This document shows positions 60,264 to 64,000 of a stretch of DNA of 64,000 nt, piece after piece. This DNA comes from Adiantum capillus-veneris (Eukaryota > Streptophyta > Polypodiopsida > Polypodiales > Pteridaceae): contig CM043971.1 in NCBI GenBank assembly GCA_014529385.2, forward strand, positions 61,572,209-61,636,208, given 5' to 3'. Within the stretch, counting starts at the first letter, position 1, and every line of letters starts with the position of its first letter. A program made the translations under genes and the position numbers. Under the pieces are notes generated by a model, which saw nothing but the letters and a program-made list of their open reading frames with translations, had not been told where the DNA came from and did not search any database.

Positions 60264-61682
60264 ATGGATTCCACGTCTTCTCGCCCAAGAAGCTCCAGGT
60301 GTTTACTGTCTCTCACACCAATAACCAACAGTTGCACTTTGCCTAGAAGGCCAAGTAGTAGCATATCCTCAATTACAATATCAACTTCAATAAGTGCAGA
60401 GAACCAATGGGCTGGACAAAGGATAAACAAAGGTTCATGGGTCCTCATGCAACCAAGAAGACCCAAGAGGTCTAGTGGTATCAACGTTTACCGCTCAGCA
60501 TGGAAGGCCAGAGTGTTGGATTTCAAAGATGAAATCGACAAAAGATCTGTAAAGGAAGTTCTTGTTCAGCATGTGTTTACCCATCCAAAGGTGATAGCAA
60601 ACAGTGGAAATGTATCAGATATACATCAACCACATTGCAATTGTAAGTACTCTTGACATGTGAACTTACTGATACTCTCATTATAACTTTTCTTATATAT
60701 TTTTTCATGTTTCTCCCGCTTATTATGAGCAATGTCTCCATTCTTCACAGCTCAATTACATTAGATTTGTCATTTTTACTTATTGATACTCTTAGTTTAA
60801 CTCTTCTTATATATATTGCAGATGTTTATCCCTCTTCTTATGAGCAATGGGAGCCTGTGGAGTGCATAATAGGCCTCTTCCATGTTGTTCATGCCCACAT
60901 TGGTTCTCTATAGTATTCATAGAGGAGCAGCAAAAGCTTGGCTGATGAGGATATTTTTTTATGACCACTTCTACCAACTCAGCTTAGGGAATAAGAATGG
61001 CATGTTGGTGAAAGTGCCTCTACCAACCGATTGGAACACTGTGGACTGGCCAGTTCCCGAGGAAACAATGGTGGAGGCAATGCGAAGTAAGCTCTACAAG
61101 GATATACAGAGGTCTTTACGTAGCTCTATTCCCACCAAACTGGTTAGAATTGCAAACTTTTGTCCTGTTGCACTCTTCATAGAGTTGTTTCATAGCTACA
61201 ACATCCATGTTATGAAAACTATGTTCATGTGCAAGTCATTTCAGTAGTCATCCTGTGACAAACTTCTTGACAGAGGATGGTATGTAAAGGAAGAGATTGG
61301 TTTACAGTGCGAGGTCGCGCTTGATACTCTAGTTGTCAAGTACATGATTGCAAGCCAATCACTGTTACTCTCGTTTTGGTATATGCGATCACAAATGCTC
61401 AATGGTAAGTACATTCCTATGGACCAGGTTTCTGCAGGTTTGGAAGATAATCCTGCTGTGGATGTGGAAGTGATTGATAAAGAGGATGGCCTACTGTTGG
61501 TGGTTACAATAAGGGAGCTATGAATTCTTCAGCATTTGCGGCATGATATAATTGAAGAGTCAATGGACAGGGACCTATCAGATTTTTCCTTTTTCCTAGC
61601 TGGCCGTAAGGTGATGCGGCGAAGGGAAAAAGATATTTTGTGCAAAGAGTTGGATGGTCGGGTTGAAGTAGTGTCAATGTAA
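60264..61682 (+). pseudogene. Unrecognised decayed gene
   Basis: The first block (60264-60640) begins MDSTSSRPRSSRCLLSLTPI and ends with a good donor (CAATT|GTAAGT). An acceptor at about 60820 restores the frame into YPSSYEQWEPVECIIGLFHV. A frame change follows, then a long block to 61682: LSLGNKNGMLVKVPLPTDWN, TVDWPVPEETMVEAMRSKLY, and, after a TAG at about 61247, DKLLDRGWYVKEEIGLQCEV, LVVKYMIASQSLLLSFWYMR, a TGA at about 61520 and a charged end. Only two stops in about 270 codons show recent decay. I do not recognise the family. Confidence 0.5.
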
Positions 61683-61801
61683 CAGATATTCTTGTGAACC
61701 CAAGTGTATACAAATGACTTTCAATACATGAAGTTTATTGAGCTCATTTGTCAATTGTGCCCTGTGAAAAAGTGTGCTTGAAATACATTTCTTTACCATG
61801 T

Positions 61802-61805
<4 letters not shown>

Positions 61806-61859
<54 letters not shown>
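61806..61859. repeat. (TC)n between convergent genes
   Basis: About 27 TC units, between the end of the decayed plus-strand gene and the 3' end of the minus-strand gene. Confidence 0.97.
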
Positions 61860-61862
<3 letters not shown>

Positions 61863-61892
61863 GTTAGACAAGACAAAGACATGATAGAAGAG

Positions 61893-64000
61893 TCATCTTA
61901 ATTCATTAGAAAGTACAAACTCGTCCGTGAACAATGGACTGAGATACAATTTATGTAAGTATGGAATCAGAATGTCTTCAAGGTAAAAATTGAAGGAATG
62001 CCCCTTGAAAGAAGGTGGTGAGATAGTTGTTCCCAGCAGATTTAGTTCTCCCTTTTCAGGAGTATCATCAATCAGTAGTGTATTAGTTGCATCAAAGGGT
62101 ACACCGATTTGGCTAAACGGTTTGTACAAAAGAGGTAAGTGTGGTTTTTTAGGGTGGTAGTGGCCCTCAACGGTAACGCATTTTCTTTGATCATACAAAA
62201 AGGCAAAATCTGACGTGTGAGCGCCACATACACGGTAAACTATTGTAACTAGTGGCGACAAGTTTTGCCTTTGCATTGAAGACCATATGGCAACTCTGAA
62301 GCGCGGAAGAAGAAACTGAATAAATTCCTTGGTTCTTGGACGAACCACGACTCGACAAGTTCCCATCCGAAACGATTGCAAATCCTCAAAGGGTTCTGTG
62401 TCACCGAGAGGCACGCGCATCAGCAGCAATCCATTGACGTCCAAGATAATCAACCTCTGTAAAAGTTGACAAGTACATATAAGTAGTTAGAAGCTGAACA
62501 TATTTTTCCATACTTGAATAGACATTACCGGAACAACCGTATCTACAGGTAGCAAGGGTCCATACTGGGTCTCTTTAGTGTTGATGTCATTGTTGCTCTC
62601 CTCTGCTTTAGCTTCATCATTCACATCTTCATAGTCATCATTCACATCTTCATCAGGGGTCTCCCCCATGGCTCTTTCTGCCTCATTCAAGGTTTCCTCC
62701 AAGGTCTTTTCCTCTCCCTCGGTTGACCGGCTTGCCTCATACATCCTTGCCTGATCCATATCAGTTTGATCATCCCTAGGCCTGCTTTCCTCATCCATGT
62801 CCTTTTGCTCATCTATAGGCCTGCTTTCCTCATCTTGGGTTTCATCCATAGGCTCTTTTGGCTCCTCCACTGGCTGACTTGGCTCTTTCATTGTCTCCTC
62901 TGGTTGTACACTAGCACCTTCCATATGCTCATTTGACCTTTCCTCATCCTCGGCTCTTTCATCTTCTGCTGATATGACCCCCTCGGCCCGTTGTGAGTCC
63001 ACTGTATCGGATGCAGGGGTTTGTCGTGGTGGCACATCATGTATTGTCATATCAATAGTGCAGTCATCCAAGCCGCTATCTTCAAGCTCTCTGGGGCTAG
63101 ACATAGTAAGCAGGTGTTGTATTAAACTTACCCGGTATCTTTGCAAATAATCATATGTGTAGTTTTTTAAAGCACTCTGCAAAATTGAAAGACCACATGG
63201 TGAGAATTCTTTTATAAACTAAACCAAAACTGACTGAATGCATTGCCAAATGGTTACCTTAGTCATGAAAGGTTTTAATGCAAAGTAGCTTTGCAGGATA
63301 TATTCTGCATGGAGAAGACATCTCCAGCCGCAAGAATTTCCATCGGTTTGATTTGGGACAGGTACATCTTTGATTGGGGCCTTGTATAGTTCATACCTTC
63401 CACATAGCTTGCCATAGGCAAGCAACAACCTCTTTATACAACTGCACAAAGCAGCGTCAAGATGTTAGCATGAGGCTTCAAATTTACATGGATATCTATA
63501 AAAAACACTTTCTCATACAAAACACTTACAACCTAATTTCAGGGTGGGTTCCTTTTATTGAATTGAACACCCACACTGTTGGTTGGTCAACATCAAGGCA
63601 TATGAGACTCCAGTGATGGTTATTCTCATATGGAAAGATGATGACAGTAACTTCCAGCATAGCACAATGGAGAAACCAACTCTCAAAGGTCCCAGATGGA
63701 CTGTTCTTTTGTCTAATAATCACTGACATTTGTGGATCAAGAAGAAACACCTCTGTGTGGGTGTGCAGTGGGAGTTGACTTTTGATCAGGCTGCAAAGAG
63801 TTTACCTGAGTTAGCAAACCTATTATCTGAGTTTTCAAAGCTAGCAAGATAGTAACACTTACTTAAGACAAGCATAGATAATTATGTCTGAAATCTGAGC
63901 ATCTGGATTCTGCAATAAATTAATGTCCACTTTTTCCAGAGCTAGCTTTCTGGCTCCATCTACAAATGGTATCTCTGCAAGCAAACCATCCTTCATTGAA
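61893..64000 (-). CDS. Ulp1/C48-type protease fused to FCP1-like HAD domain (partial, 5 exons)
   Basis: Exons on the minus strand: a 64000-63863 (5' end outside window), b 63790-63531, c 63441-63258, d 63176-62529, e 62456-61893. All introns are GT-AG and every junction keeps frame (phases 2, 2, 0, 0), giving about 597 residues without a stop. Exons a-c hold the protease: His in ENNHHWSLICLDVD, then VWVFNSIKG, where the catalytic Asp of the usual YYDS is Asn, and Gln and Cys in PVPNQTDGNSCGWRCL. Exon d is a very acidic linker rich in EEP, DEE and MDE repeats. Exon e has a HAD/FCP1 fold: LIILDVNGLL (DxN for the phosphatase DxDxT), AIWSS, a Lys region and TLLIDDTPEK. Predicted roles are SUMO-type deconjugation and protein binding or dephosphorylation. 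The altered residues leave both activities uncertain. Confidence 0.85.

Noticed and set aside
62453-62529. Separate gene for the FCP1-like domain
   Set aside because: A clean GT-AG intron joins the acidic exon to the FCP1-like exon in phase 0, and the apparent start at 62453 is not an ATG.

Overview
ORGANISM. This is nuclear DNA of a land plant. The ancestral genes represented are plant types: a SYP5-class Qc-SNARE, a Trx-Grx-Grx protein like GRXS17, and an ADNT1-like mitochondrial carrier. The transposons are plant Ty1/copia and Ty3/gypsy, with primer sites matching initiator tRNA-Met. The density of nested retroelements and of long GA/TC and GT microsatellites would fit a large, repeat-bloated genome such as a fern or another seedless plant, but the species cannot be told from the sequence. 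LAYOUT, LEFT TO RIGHT. A degenerate tandem satellite fills 1-2275. A decayed copia element (Copia-1, minus) lies at 3312-5972. An old gypsy element (A, plus) begins at 5973, is split at 7712, and resumes at 27745-28935. The splitting insert is a minus-strand chromodomain gypsy element (B, 7713-27744). The 5' LTR of B is itself split by a 12.2-kb unit (14261-26495) flanked by a 9-12 bp direct repeat and imperfect inverted ends. That unit carries a LINE fragment, a GRXS17-like retro-pseudogene, a nearly complete LINE inside a TC/GA microsatellite, a 471-bp MITE and an ADNT1-like retro-pseudogene. From 28936 to 34745 lies an unidentified element or gene cluster (E). It holds a decayed intron-bearing gene I do not recognise, a decayed histone H3-like gene with its own TATA box, and tandem units folding into long hairpins. 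E is interrupted at 34746-51092 by a gypsy element (D, minus, GCAT direct repeats). The two LTRs of D are each interrupted again: one by a full copia element (Copia-2, CTACA repeats) that itself contains a deleted B element (CATTT repeats), the other by a solo B LTR (CACGA repeats). From 51093 to 58770 come unrecognised coding fossils, a B LTR fragment, and another LTR with a primer binding site. The right end has a second copy of the 12-kb unit's terminal motif (58061), a truncated SYP5-like SNARE fragment, an unrecognised decayed gene, and at 61893-64000 (minus) the only gene that looks intact. That gene has five frame-consistent exons and encodes a Ulp1/C48-type cysteine protease, an acidic linker and an FCP1/SCP-like HAD domain. 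HOW IT FITS TOGETHER. There is no operon or pathway here. The window is a stack of insertions whose relative order can be read from target-site duplications: A before B before the 12-kb unit before the LINE, and E before D before Copia-2 before the deleted B copy. The three points I would look at first are the decayed H3-like gene in repetitive DNA, the Ulp1-FCP1 fusion, and a plant LINE sitting inside a (TC)n array.
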